A stretch of 64,000 bases of DNA from Stichopus chloronotus (taxonomy: Eukaryota; Echinodermata; Holothuroidea; Aspidochirotida; Stichopodidae). The stretch is taken from positions 20,386,446 to 20,450,445 of the forward strand of contig CM037850.1 of NCBI GenBank assembly GCA_021234535.1. Direction: 5' to 3'. Both the position numbers and the translations under genes were made by a program. This document shows, in pieces, positions 1-18,900 of the stretch (position 1 is the first letter of the stretch; each line of letters begins with the position of its first letter). A model generated the notes under the pieces. The model saw nothing but the letters and a program-made list of their open reading frames with translations. It was not told where the DNA came from and made no database searches.

Positions 1-756
1 CCACATGTAACTCTACTTGAGCTTTACAGAGACCATTAAACACCCACCCGGATCTCACAACACAGTTATTAGCAAGCGCATGTTTATTTCGTCATGGAAC
101 CAAGAACCTTTATGAGAGGCCCCACAAACACGTTTACAACATACATCACTGATAAACAACTCGCAATGCAAAATTTACTCAGCAACATCTGATGCAGGGA
201 GAGAACTATAGAAAGAAGCGGGGTTTTTTTCCGTTAATTCCACGTATTGTAGACAAACAGTTATTTGGAAGTTCTTCCCTCATGTCATCGGATAGCATAT
301 TTCCACACTAACAACATTCAGATTATTATTTCACTAGTTTACAGATCTAGAACCACAAACGACAGGAAACCTCCCAAAGTGGCATTGTTTACAACTTTCA
401 CCCACTAACCTGCTTTCCACTTAATTGACACACTAATACATGGACCTCATCTGTTTGATACAACGTGTGTTAGCACGCGCATTATGTTTATCATGACAAT
501 CAATAACAAAACGATATATTTGAACAAGTAAGAAAATCAAGCAGTTTTTATTGTCTATGGGAGAAACATTCCAAAATACAAATATTCCAAAATACAAGCA
601 TCTCAAAATAGCATGCAACTGAAAGAGATTCCAAACGATAAATCAACCGTAAGTCACCCTGAGACTGCCTTGTAGAATAAGAACATTAACTCTCTAGTAG
701 GTAAAATATAAGTATCATCAATGAAAATTCTCTCTCTACCTATCTCTTTCTCTTTT

Positions 757-791
<35 letters not shown>

Positions 792-806
792 TTTTAAATG
801 ATGCAG
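1..806. other. Intronic or upstream sequence of TMTC3-like copy 1; no exon recognised
   Basis: I found no coding exon here. In the paralogue at 37.8-50.7 kb the preceding exon (the one encoding LCKEQGITV) lies only about 250 bases upstream of the matching exon. Here that exon is not present within 800 bases, so the intron is longer and the earlier exons lie outside the window. A CT-rich tract at about 739-792 leads into the acceptor AG at 805-806. Confidence 0.6.
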
Positions 807-7829
<7,023 letters not shown>

Positions 7830-8112
7830 TTGGAGAACAACGCAGTGATTATCTCCCCAAGACGAAAGAGTCCTGTCGTCAGCGGTCTTTTCCATTTTCC
7901 ATGCAAGAAGAATAACTGCAGCCTCAGAGGAATCTCGGAGAAAGAATCTCAAGACACAGGAGTGCAAATTGTAGCAGAAAGTCTCAAATACAAAAACGAC
8001 ATTGTAGCCTGGAAGTTGTATATACTGCTGGAAATGTTACAGTGGGACTTGAAAAGTTATAGAGGGGAGCAAAGGGGCATGCGTGTCGAGATGTGTTGTG
8101 GCATGCAGGAAA

Positions 8113-8118
8113 AATAAA
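8113..8118 (+). terminator. Candidate poly(A) signal AATAAA for TMTC3-like copy 1
   Basis: The canonical hexamer lies about 285 bases after the inferred stop at 7827-7829, giving a short 3' UTR. No RNA evidence is available. Confidence 0.45.
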
Positions 8119-10103
8119 GTTGGTACTTGTAAAGGCTTGATGGGTTCGCAAGTTGATATTGAGACTTTTTCAATTACAATGCCTTGGATTGAGATGAGTG
8201 CAGACCTGTTGATTGCATGTGGGACATGATCACCGAGAATCAGTTGTTTTCCCCTTCTTTTTTTTTTTTTATTTATTTGTTATTCAGCCTTATATTGATG
8301 ATACTGCTATACGAACTTACAGAACCTTCGATTGAACACCAGTTAATCTATATAACTGTAAGTAAAAATATAAAAAAATATATATCTAATACATTTGACA
8401 TTGGCAAAAATATTACAAATTGTCAACTCATGTACCAGATTTGAGGTTCTCACTAGCATTTGTAAGACGTTCTTTAAAGATGATATACCTTTTCAATTAA
8501 TTGTCTCTCTGAAAATCAACGTCCTCTTTTTTTTTAAATAACTATCATGTCTAATGCATCTATTCTTGATCATCTCTCGCGAATTATCATTTAATTACTT
8601 ATTTGTTACATTGGTGGGTGGAATTCTCTAATAAATGGTACTCTGATTATTAAAATTCCTGCTTTCCATCTCTCTCTTTCAAGTTCGTCTTGAAATTTGA
8701 CGCTTTCTATGTGACATACTGTCTGTTAATGTCATAGCCATTTCAAGCTGCCTGGATGATTAATGTAACAAGAATATCCCGCTCAATAGACACACATTTC
8801 TCACTCTAGTTTTAGACACGCATATGTGTATGGTAGGGGATCGGACAAATGCAAGACTTTGCAGAGGGTTGAAAAACGCAATTTTGAAAAGAAAAATTAA
8901 AAAAAAGCACCAAATACTAGAGTGATAACAATCACCAAAAGGGGCACTGTCAATCCTGAACTCATCATTTGCTTGAAAAACTCCGCTGTCTATGGATATT
9001 TTCAATTACGATAAAAACAAAAAACAAAAAAACAGACCATTCTCGTTTAGTTCTTGAAAATTTTCACTCTCAATTTGTAAAATAACTTCCTTTGTCGCAG
9101 CTCATGCTAACCCCATGCAAAGTCTGCTGGTACTGCAGTATTACTCTGTATGTGTAAATATCTCTCAACAACGTAATTTGGGGTACATTTAACTTAAAGA
9201 AGAATTTCCATTGACCTTGAGTTGCACGTTGATGTCCACAAATTGTTAAAACCAAAATAATAAATGTAGAGAAAAAGAACAAAGACGATTTCAATAAACA
9301 CAAATTTCGTCACGAAAGAAGGACTTTCATTCAATTATTCAATCCCGGGTCCATTGACTGATATTAAGTCTGAAGTGATCTTCAATCTGAATAAGACGAC
9401 TCACCGTTTTCAAATTTTCAAACTTTTCAAAGTTGTATAACGTAGCAGTTTTCTTTAGGACCTCCAGTTTACATCAGTTGCAATAAGTCCATTAGACTCA
9501 TTCATCACAGTGACCCCTTAATACTTCAAAGTGCGGATAGGCGGTAACAAAACATGAAAAATGCTAAAAAAAAAAAAAAACTAAAAAAGTATATATACGC
9601 CGATAGACGTCCTTGTTTTGAGCGTACTCAAAACCTTTCGGGGTCCACGTTCTCAGCTGTGGGCCCAGGTAAGCAGTGGCCGAAAATTTGCATCATTTCT
9701 GACACTAACATGCAACCTGTCTGTGATAAGAAAACTAGTAAATGCGTAAATCTTCTCTAGAAAATATACGTCATATTTTCTCTTCTTTAGCAAATAGTGA
9801 CAAATTTCACAGCATTAGACACTTTCTACTGATTTTACCGCGTGCATGTTGTTTCATTACATAGCAACAGATACATACTACAACTTCCTAAAAAAAACAA
9901 AAAAAAAAACAATGAACTATCACAACTAAGTGTACTTCTTTTGTTTCTATTTTTGTGCTTTCTTTCTATGTGTTTATTTTCTTTTGTGTGAGTTCTTTAG
10001 TATGTATTTTTGTTTCGTGCACGTGTGACGGGGTGGCCACGTAAACAAGCTCTCGCGAGCTTCTTGTTGTCACTCCATCATCTCTTTTATTATATATATA
10101 CTA

Positions 10104-10107
<4 letters not shown>

Positions 10108-10194
<87 letters not shown>
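10108..10194. repeat. (AT)n microsatellite, about 86 bp
   Basis: An AT dinucleotide run in intergenic DNA. It produces a spurious Ile-Tyr open reading frame. Confidence 0.95.
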
Positions 10195-10200
<6 letters not shown>

Positions 10201-11184
10201 GTATTAAAAGCGATTAAAACAAAGTACGTTTAATTGAAATTGAATCGAACGGAGATAAAAAAGGAAAGCTTATTTTACTGAAGATATAGACTCGCCATAT
10301 CGATGTGAAGATAAGCTTCTCTCCTTTAGTGGGGATCACGTTCAATATCATTCACCGATCTTGTCGAATAATCGGATTACCATATGACTACATATCAGGC
10401 GCGTGCCTAGGAATTTCAGAGGCAAATATCATTCTGAAGGCGATGCCCTTTTGTGGGCACAGCTCTGGCAGGACTGTATCTATGTGGAGAACCATGCGTG
10501 CCTTCAAGAAAATTCTTGTCCTTACAAATCCCCAAGATGTCCGGAAACGGCACGGTATCTTACACCTGCATGCACGGTACCCAGCCTATGACATCATGTA
10601 TGAAAACATCAATATATAAAAAAGTATGTAGTGACAGGTTAGATTGATTTTATCTGGAGTATTTGTACCTGTGAGATCGGACTAACTCGTTCGGTGAGAG
10701 TGGTTACCCTCCTTAAAAATCTTCCAAAAAAAAAAAAAAAAATAATAATAAATAAACAACGGTATTTGGGGATGGACTATCAGCAGAGCGCTACCTCTGT
10801 TGCCATGGCGAGTACAGGAAAATTCGTATGGAAAACATTTGGGGGGGGGGGGGTGGGGGATGACATCAGCGATGAAGGCCATGGGGATATGAGGAAAGTT
10901 ACCCCCTAATATTGTTTTGACACCCCACACCTGTTTGATATCAAATCGATTGCATTTTCTACCCCACCGTGACGAAGTCGTCGTTAGTCAATCACTGCCA
11001 TATACTGATAAGCCCATGTGGTGGGTCCACAATTAATTTCGTTATTTTGCAGCTCATGGGGCCTATACCCAGGCAAGCAAGCCAAAGTTGGCCTGAAGAC
11101 TCAGCACAGATACCGTCTCGACGTCGGCCGCAGCTGACACGGATGCAGTAAATTGGACACATGCAAATCAGCGGCCGGCGGGGG

Positions 11185-11222
11185 GAACCGCCGTCAACCC
11201 GCTGGTGGGACAACGGCGGTTC
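11185..11222. repeat. GC-rich hairpin with 10-bp perfect arms
   Basis: Arms gaaccgccgt (11185-11194) and acggcggttc (11213-11222) are exact reverse complements around an 18-base spacer, within a GC-rich block. This may be part of a mobile-element end. No gene is associated with it. Confidence 0.7.
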
Positions 11223-12861
11223 ATGGTCGGCCGTCGTGGGCTGCTGAGAGGTACCGCGGTGGTACGCCGACAATTGTTATGACCACGTACATATTCTTAT
11301 TTTTTTACATAGCTTTACGCCCCCAAGAGGTCGGACAGTCCCAAATTCGATTTTTTACCTGATCTAAAGTGACCATTCCAAACAGTCACATTTATAGCAG
11401 GTTGAAAAGACTAAGTAAGGGTCTAAACGAAAAACATGTAAAAGTATGTAAAAGGGAAAACAAAAATATGTATCAAGTTTTACTGTAATAGTATGAACAT
11501 GTATCGATATAAGGCAGGATATGTCAAAAGATATATGAAAAAATCAGAACCAAAAATACTGCAGACTGCAATAGATATCACAGATTGAACGTACAGTACC
11601 TACGTTACTGTACGAGACAAATAATAAAATACTAATTAACTTACAACGATTTCTCTCAGGGAGCGGAAATGGACGTCTAGTTTAAACATTTCTTAAAAAC
11701 AGAAATGCAAACAGGGCGTACTAGGGTATGATTGCAGATTACTCTTACACAGGACAAATGCCAGATGTATCTCACCTGAAGCTGTTCTATCCCCATGGTA
11801 CGTATTAATCGTGGCATCATGGTAACCTACTGATTCACACTAATACGTACCTGTCTCCGTGGTTTGAATATGATAAATAAAATAAACTTGTAATTTCACG
11901 AACTTATACTATGAACGGTCAACTAAATTTACATGTTGCAATTATGAATTAATATAATTCTCACATCGGCATGCATGTCTTCGACCCACCAGCCCGTATA
12001 CCGTATCCTTAATTTGCCCGCCTGTGGGGTACCACGTAGGCCTACCCCAGGGTCATCCACATATACGACCCACGGGTGTTAAACCACTCAGTTGCCGAGG
12101 GTGGCATGCTGCCGATTTCGGCACACCGCTGATAAGCCGACGTCTTGGATGAAGCAGTTTGCCACTGTCGGTGTGACGTTGATAGTCTCGCCCCCTGGTG
12201 GGCAGCCGTTGGCTTGCTGACTGGGACGTCGGTGCGTGGTTCAGGCTTTTTATCACTCTACTGTCATGATTAGCTTGAGGCTATATTGAACCAACACCAC
12301 TGTGAGTTTTTGAAATACATTATGCTAGTACAAGAGACCATTTCAATAGAGCCCCCACCCAACCCCATCTCCCTGTGCACTCCTGGAATCCTGCGAACAA
12401 CTAAGGCTGTGGTCTAACAGCTTCTTTAGGTAAATTCCAAAACTGACCTGGGGGACGGACGTGTTATCCTTATAGTTGTGCAAATAATATGCTTAATAAA
12501 ATAAAATGCATCTATCAATCTCTATTACGAGGAGTTTGGAGGGGAGAACATTACCTCTCTCTCTCGTTCGGGGCGTAGAGCCTTATAGATCTCAACAACG
12601 GTAGGCCCACAGTACATGGAAACGACAAAAAAGTGAGTTAGTTTTCAATCATGTAAAGCTGAACTAGAGAACAGACTAAAACAGGTGGGTCCTCCTTGCG
12701 GACTGCCCATTGAGTCTGTCAGGATTGGACAAGAATCCAGTACGTCATCTTTCCCTCACTACGTCAGACAGCTCCAGGGCACATATGCATAATCATTAGG
12801 CTCAAAACACTGTCTTCCGGGTTGGTAAAATCCACATGTGTGATTACGGGTTGGCCTAAGC

Positions 12862-12868
12862 TATATAG
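12862..12868 (+). promoter_or_regulatory. Possible TATA box of the transaldolase gene
   Basis: TATATAG lies about 59 bases before the ATG at 12921. Transcription starting about 30 bases downstream would leave a 5' UTR of roughly 25-30 bases. This rests on motif and spacing only. Such motifs are common in AT-rich DNA, and housekeeping genes are often TATA-less. Confidence 0.3.
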
Positions 12869-12920
12869 ACTGGGAGGTTCCGTTTTCTGTACATGAAGGT
12901 TAAAAGCAAAAATCTGCATA

Positions 12921-15900
12921 ATGTCTGAGCCAAAGAAACCTAGAATGGCGTCGTCGTTGGAGCAACTAAAGGCGTTCACAACCGTCGTGGCTGATACGGG
13001 CGATTTTGAAGGTAGACAAATATCAAATTACGGTCGCATTTTCCTAGTCGTTGTATAGCATGTGCCTATATCATTCTGTTTTGGCGAAGTGCTGCATTTT
13101 TTCCAATCCTTACTTACAAAGTTTGCGTGAATGAGTGTCATTCCTGAGTAGTAACTGTTACGATCAGTGCCAAAGTATTTCATCAACATATTCATTGCTT
13201 TTGTGCATTTCGTTTTGTAACATTTATCGCGTGTGAGTGAGGTATAACTTTACATCGTTTTGGGCCCTGCAGGGGGTATTAGCCTAATGTGATGAAGTAG
13301 TGACCGGTTTTGTAGCCTAGCCGTGGGTTGCACCTATGTTCTTGAAAACGCCTTGCAGCCTAGGCTAGTAGGATCCTCACACAGTTACACTACAAGTGTA
13401 TTTGCTGGCCGTGAATGCAACATCCGGAGAATTTATACGTATAGTACACTGACACACTGAAACTTGTGGTGCATGGTCAGTAGGCTATAGCTCAGTGTAT
13501 GTCTAGGAATCCTTTAATATTGTAGGCCTACTGTAGGCTAGCCTACAACTATCGTTATACTAGAATTAAGACGAGAGAGTAGGAGCTGGACCTAGGGCAT
13601 GCTACTGTACTACCGGTAGGTCCAGGCTAATATTAAATGGGAATTGAAACTTTGTTGGTACCTCTGTTGGCTTCTACCTTTTGTGTATTCATAACAGGCT
13701 GCCTCGAGTGAAAGTGGTCTGAAGACAGTATACTGTATCTTGTACTTTTCAAAGCCACTTCTCCATAAGCTTTCGGGGCTTTAATTAAGAATCAGTGACC
13801 ACCATACAAGGTTATTGGTGACAGTTAGGATTAAGTATTTGATGAGAATAAACCAAGTTGAAGGTGTAAAAAGCTATAATTTAGGCCTAGCTTTAACCTA
13901 AATAACCATCAATCATGGTTACAATCGAGAGTTAGGGTTAAGTTTAGGGTGAAATTGGGCAAAAACAAGGATTTTAGCAAGAATACGTCACTTCCGGTCA
14001 CTGATTCTAAATCAGTACCGCTTTGGGCATGAAGGAGGAGATTGAAGAACAAAGTTCTAATAACTTTAACTGTAGGGACTTTTCTTGCAAGCAGTGTATT
14101 TTATAAGGTACAGTAGGACTTTCTGAATAATCCTTGCCTGTTAAAGCTGTCACTTGCTGCACAAGTTAGCATCTTGATAATTTTTGGCCATAGGCTCATA
14201 TCACCTAAATTACTACATGTGAGAGTATTCAGCGGTGGCACCTTTTCAGAAGTGTGTCTGTGATGTAGTGTACATAACTGTAACTTGCTTCTCTCCTACA
14301 TTGCAGTGTGACGCTCTTTTCTACACTCTGACACATATTTTACAGCTGAAAATTTTTTTCAATGCTATGAAACGTTCAAAAATGACAAACAGATGTGGTA
14401 TTACATTGCCTAATGTTTATGATCGATGTAAAAGTCGCTGTGCAGGCTAAGCTTTTGGGTGCAGCCTGAGTGTTCAATTGGTTGCAGACCAAAAACTGGA
14501 AGCTAGTTACTGTACTTCCAAATACTATTATTTCAGTGGTCTAAGGTATAGTGCCGTAGCTTAGCCTAACTTAAGCAGTGCCTACTGTTTCTCCAGCCCA
14601 TATTGCTACAAGCACAGATTGCTTCTAGGTCTACATCACAGAATGTTCAGTGAATCAATGAAAAAGAAAAAAAAAGGTTGCATGTCTGCTGGAACAAAAT
14701 AATTAACCAACTGTTCAGTCATAAAGTTAGGTTCTCCCTTGAGGTGTTTCACAAAACTATGGAAACAGGTCCATACCTCATCGTTATCTATGTAGGCTCT
14801 GTTGCTTAGATATACTTTCCTAGACTTGTTTCAATATTGAACTGTACAAGTTGCAAGTATATCTTTTTAAATTGAAGTTCAGTATTTGTTGATATGAGCC
14901 AAAGCACCAGAAACATCACTTTCAAGCACTTGAAGCTGTACAAAGATTATCTTTGACTACAATTGAACTAACTTTACCGAGAGCTGACTTTTGTAACCCT
15001 TGGGTGATGTGCTGCACAGCACGGAATGCAGAGTGCTGGAAATGTGGTGATTTTTTTAATGCTACTGTAAGGAGTCTTTTTAGATGCACCAGTACTGTAA
15101 CCATGCCCTCACATTCATGTTTGCATTATGACACATGTATACATGTGTTTTGATAGTACATTTACATGCAATATGTATGCACTACTGTACAAAATATGTA
15201 AAGTAAGTACTGCACATTGAAAATTATGTGTTCTTGTACTGGGTGTCACTCATTACATATACTGTAGTACGATGACTGCAGGCTTTGCAGTGAAAACAGA
15301 TAGGCTATGGGCACTCCTCTGGCCGAGATGTCAATTCTGATCATTTGATCTACATCTACCTCTCTCTCCAACAGCCATAAGCCAGTACAAGCCCACCGAT
15401 GCCACCACTAACCCGTCTCTCATCCTAGCAGCTGCTAAGTTAGAGCAGTATGAGAATCTCGTCATACAGGCGGTTCAGTACGGCAAGGAAAATGGATCGT
15501 AAGCAAACTTTTAAAACTTTTTTGTTCAGTAATATGCACTGTAAAGTCAGACTCTTAAATCCATTTGAATGGGTATCTGTTCTCCATAACTGTGTGCCCT
15601 GTAGTAAGTTGAAGTACATAGCAAAATGCAGTTTGCTGTCATTTACAATTGCCAGGAGTGACTGTACTCTAATCTGCTCACAGAATTGTTATCAATAACT
15701 TAGGATAAATCCTCACTTTCCATTATTTTCTGGTGATTCAAGAACTACTGTACTCGACTGGAACTTGCAAAGTAGACACTGAAAAAAACAGATATGGAGT
15801 ACATTGCAGTTCAAATCAAAGTGTCGAAATTGTTCTATTCAACTCTTTATTCAGTCTGTTGTAGGCAAATATAATTTTGATGTAATTTTTCCCTTTTTTG

Positions 15901-18900
15901 TCTGGTCAGAAATGTGGAGGAACAGATCAATTTTGCCATGGACAAGATCTTTGTCTTGTTTGGATGTGAAATTTTGAAGATTGTACCCGGCCGTGTTTCA
16001 ACAGAAGTGGACGCTCGGTTAGTATCGAACGCTTGCGTAATACCTCACACATTTTGGCCATGAGTCGTTGAGTTTGTAATGTAAGATTACAGTGTCTGAG
16101 ACCACTTGGAAATCATCATGTTTTACATCTGCCTGGGAAGTAGTGTCCATGGCATATACAGTAAGGCCCAGCAGCGGAAGTGGTGGCCTGTACTGTAAAG
16201 AACCGTTTGCATGTGTCAGTCACTAACTAGATAGTACATGATATAGTACAGTGTTAATATGCCATACCTGTTGGTTAAGATCTTTACGCTGCATTCATAA
16301 GTGTGTGGTGCTAATCCCAAATGTGCAGTTGTTATTACAGTAACATGGTCTCTCTGACGAGGAAGTTGCTGTCGTTAACTATTGGTAGGGCAGAAGACAC
16401 AGCAATGTTCACAGTTTGTCGTTATGAAAGACTGACTAGTGTGATATTTCACAGCATGATATGTAACAACTACTCCAATGATATATGTAAATTGCACATT
16501 TATCTGTGATCTTCTGAAAGATTCAACAGAAATAGATGTGAGGTGTGAAATGAACAAACTAAACAGCTTTGAAAAGTGTGATTGTCGTCTCAACAGATGC
16601 CATGTTTAATGCCACAGTTCAAAGAATATAATAGTGCAGGTACTGACAGTTTAAAGTGACACTTTGTTGATGTTCATATTCTAGGCATTTCAAATTATTT
16701 CTTAGAGGAAAGGCATTTTCATTCTTTGCAACATGTACTGTATGAGAATGATACTTGTACTCAGGATGTACATATTGTAGGATTAATCATGTTTTGGTTC
16801 TTTGTGTCAGCCAAGAAACCAGTGCAGTCAGGTTGGCATGTGTGTGCACTTGCTTAAATGGACGCTCTAACTAGACAGGGGAAAGTTGGATGAAGGTCAA
16901 ACTTTGTGTGCAGGTGTGCCATATTGAGAAGATGTACCCCATTGTTTTTGGTTGAGGTCAAAGGTCATCTGGGTAACTGGGGCCAAAAGTCTGAAAAGCT
17001 TTTTAACACAATATTTCAAGTTGTAAAGTTTAGACAAAGTTTATACTTGGTGTATGAAGTTATGAATGTATTATGGAAGTGGTGCCTTCAGTGCGTTCAA
17101 GGTTTTGGGGTCTAAATGGGCCATTTGAATAAGTCTTGCAAAAGGCCTCTTCTACAGATTGTATGGCATTACAGTAAGTTGAACTTGTGTCATGTTCCTA
17201 CTATGTTAGTGGTTCCTTCTGCTTGCTCAAATCATTGGTCCCATACAGACCATTTAATGAAATAATGCAAAATGTTTCTTTTCTGCCTGTATTGTGTTTT
17301 ACAATGTGGAATGATTGTCAAATTAGAATTGTGATAGTGAACCTCGCCCAGTCTTCAACATTTGTAAGTCCAACTTCAGGTCATGCCATATGGGCCATAA
17401 ATTATTACTTATTAGTTTAATATGTTACAGTACCATGTTGAGGATGTTTCAGATTATTATTTGAGTACCTTTGTGTGATCAGCATTCTTATGGACAAAAT
17501 GGGGCCCACACTTTTGTGAGATGTGATGAATTGTGCAGGTCAAAGGCACCAGTAGGCAGAGTGTAGACAACCAATTTTGCAGTATCTCAGGAACCACATG
17601 TTGCATGAACTTCAAATGTGGAGAGTGTGTACTTCCTTCTAAGTAAATAGGATATGTGAGGTTTAGTTTGAGGTCAAAGGTCAAATGGGATAAAAGTTAG
17701 TGGCAGGCTGTAATGAGTGTTACTGGATTGGACTGTTATATCAATACATATCAATTACTGTTTGCTGAATTCTTGTCAATCAATTAAACACCTGGAAGGG
17801 CATTTGAAGAAACCTTCTGTGAATAATGTGAAATTTCAATTTCAAACTTTTAGACCAGAACTGGAAAAAGGCTAATATGGTTAAACCTGACATACTGCTT
17901 TCATTAATTCGAAGTACTGTAGTTGTAATGGTTTGCTCTTGCAACATTGCTTGGTTTGCCTTACAGAACAGTACATACAGAAAAGAGCATTAGATTAAAT
18001 TGACATGTGGTCTCATGCTTTTTTTCTTTGGGGCTCAGTATCTTACTGAAGGAGGGCAATTTGGACATTCAAGTATAATAATGGCAAGGAATCACTTAGC
18101 CTCTTGTTCATCTAAGTGCTGTGTACAGAACCATATGATACAAAAAGCAGTAAAATTGATCTGTGTTCAACATTTGCTCAGATGGTCTGTAAACAGTGCC
18201 TCAGTGTGACTAAATTTTGAGCTTCGTAAATATGAAGTCCTCTGGGATGAAGCAACAGAAAGGGGGGTCCCCACAGATACACGAAAAGAAGGCTAATAAG
18301 GTATAAAAATGTTTAAAACTGGGAAATTTCTCACTTTATCTACTGTTTGTCTTTTATTGTGTAATGATTTTATTATTGTACAGCATACAGTATGATGAAT
18401 ATGAAATGTGTCCCTTAGTTTCTCTACTCAAGATACTGTACCTTCCAAGAGACAGGGTGTACTGTATGCCGGTAGAATGTACGCCCCCCTGGATTCTCTC
18501 AAGGGTGAAAGTTCTGTCAGCCGTGCAGAAAAGAAAAAAAAGGAAGGCATCAATTGCTGCATTCAAGTCAAATTTATTTGCTTTAAGTATCAACTGTGTA
18601 AAATATGCTACCGTTCGTTCAAGTGATTAAGTGTGTACCAATAGCAGGGTTGGAACAGTAAACAAAGGGCACACTGTCCACTGGGGTAGAACGGCAGGCA
18701 TTCTTTTCTTCTGTTTTGGATGGCCCAAGCGCCCTCAAATATTTTCATGACTGAGTGACTCTGGTGTCACAAACAGAGGTTAGGCTATTGTGGCATTTCA
18801 GGAGTCTGTGCATTGATTGTTCACAAAGCATGCCTGTAGGTCAATCAGCTACTGTACAGCCTTTAGTATAATGCAGATATGATAGGCCATGAAAGCCTTT

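Larger units (their letters stand above)
8119..12860. other. Intergenic region between TMTC3-like copy 1 and transaldolase
   Basis: No exon with a supported protein match was found on either strand. The region contains poly-A and poly-T runs, an (AT)n tract (10108-10194), a G-run-rich patch near 10840-10860 and two GC-rich blocks (about 11090-11270 and 12000-12260). The GC-rich blocks contrast with the AT-rich surroundings and probably derive from mobile elements. Open frames across them read in both directions and look accidental. Confidence 0.6.

Noticed and set aside
7846..7915. Alternative last exon of TMTC3-like copy 1, adding about 23 residues
   Set aside because: The acceptor at 7845 has a purine-rich lead-in and the added residues resemble nothing in the family. 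The acceptor at 7825 with an immediate stop is preferred, though not proven.
10010..10207. Ile-Tyr repeat open frame, like the one at 44890-45096
   Set aside because: Both are products of AT dinucleotide microsatellites.
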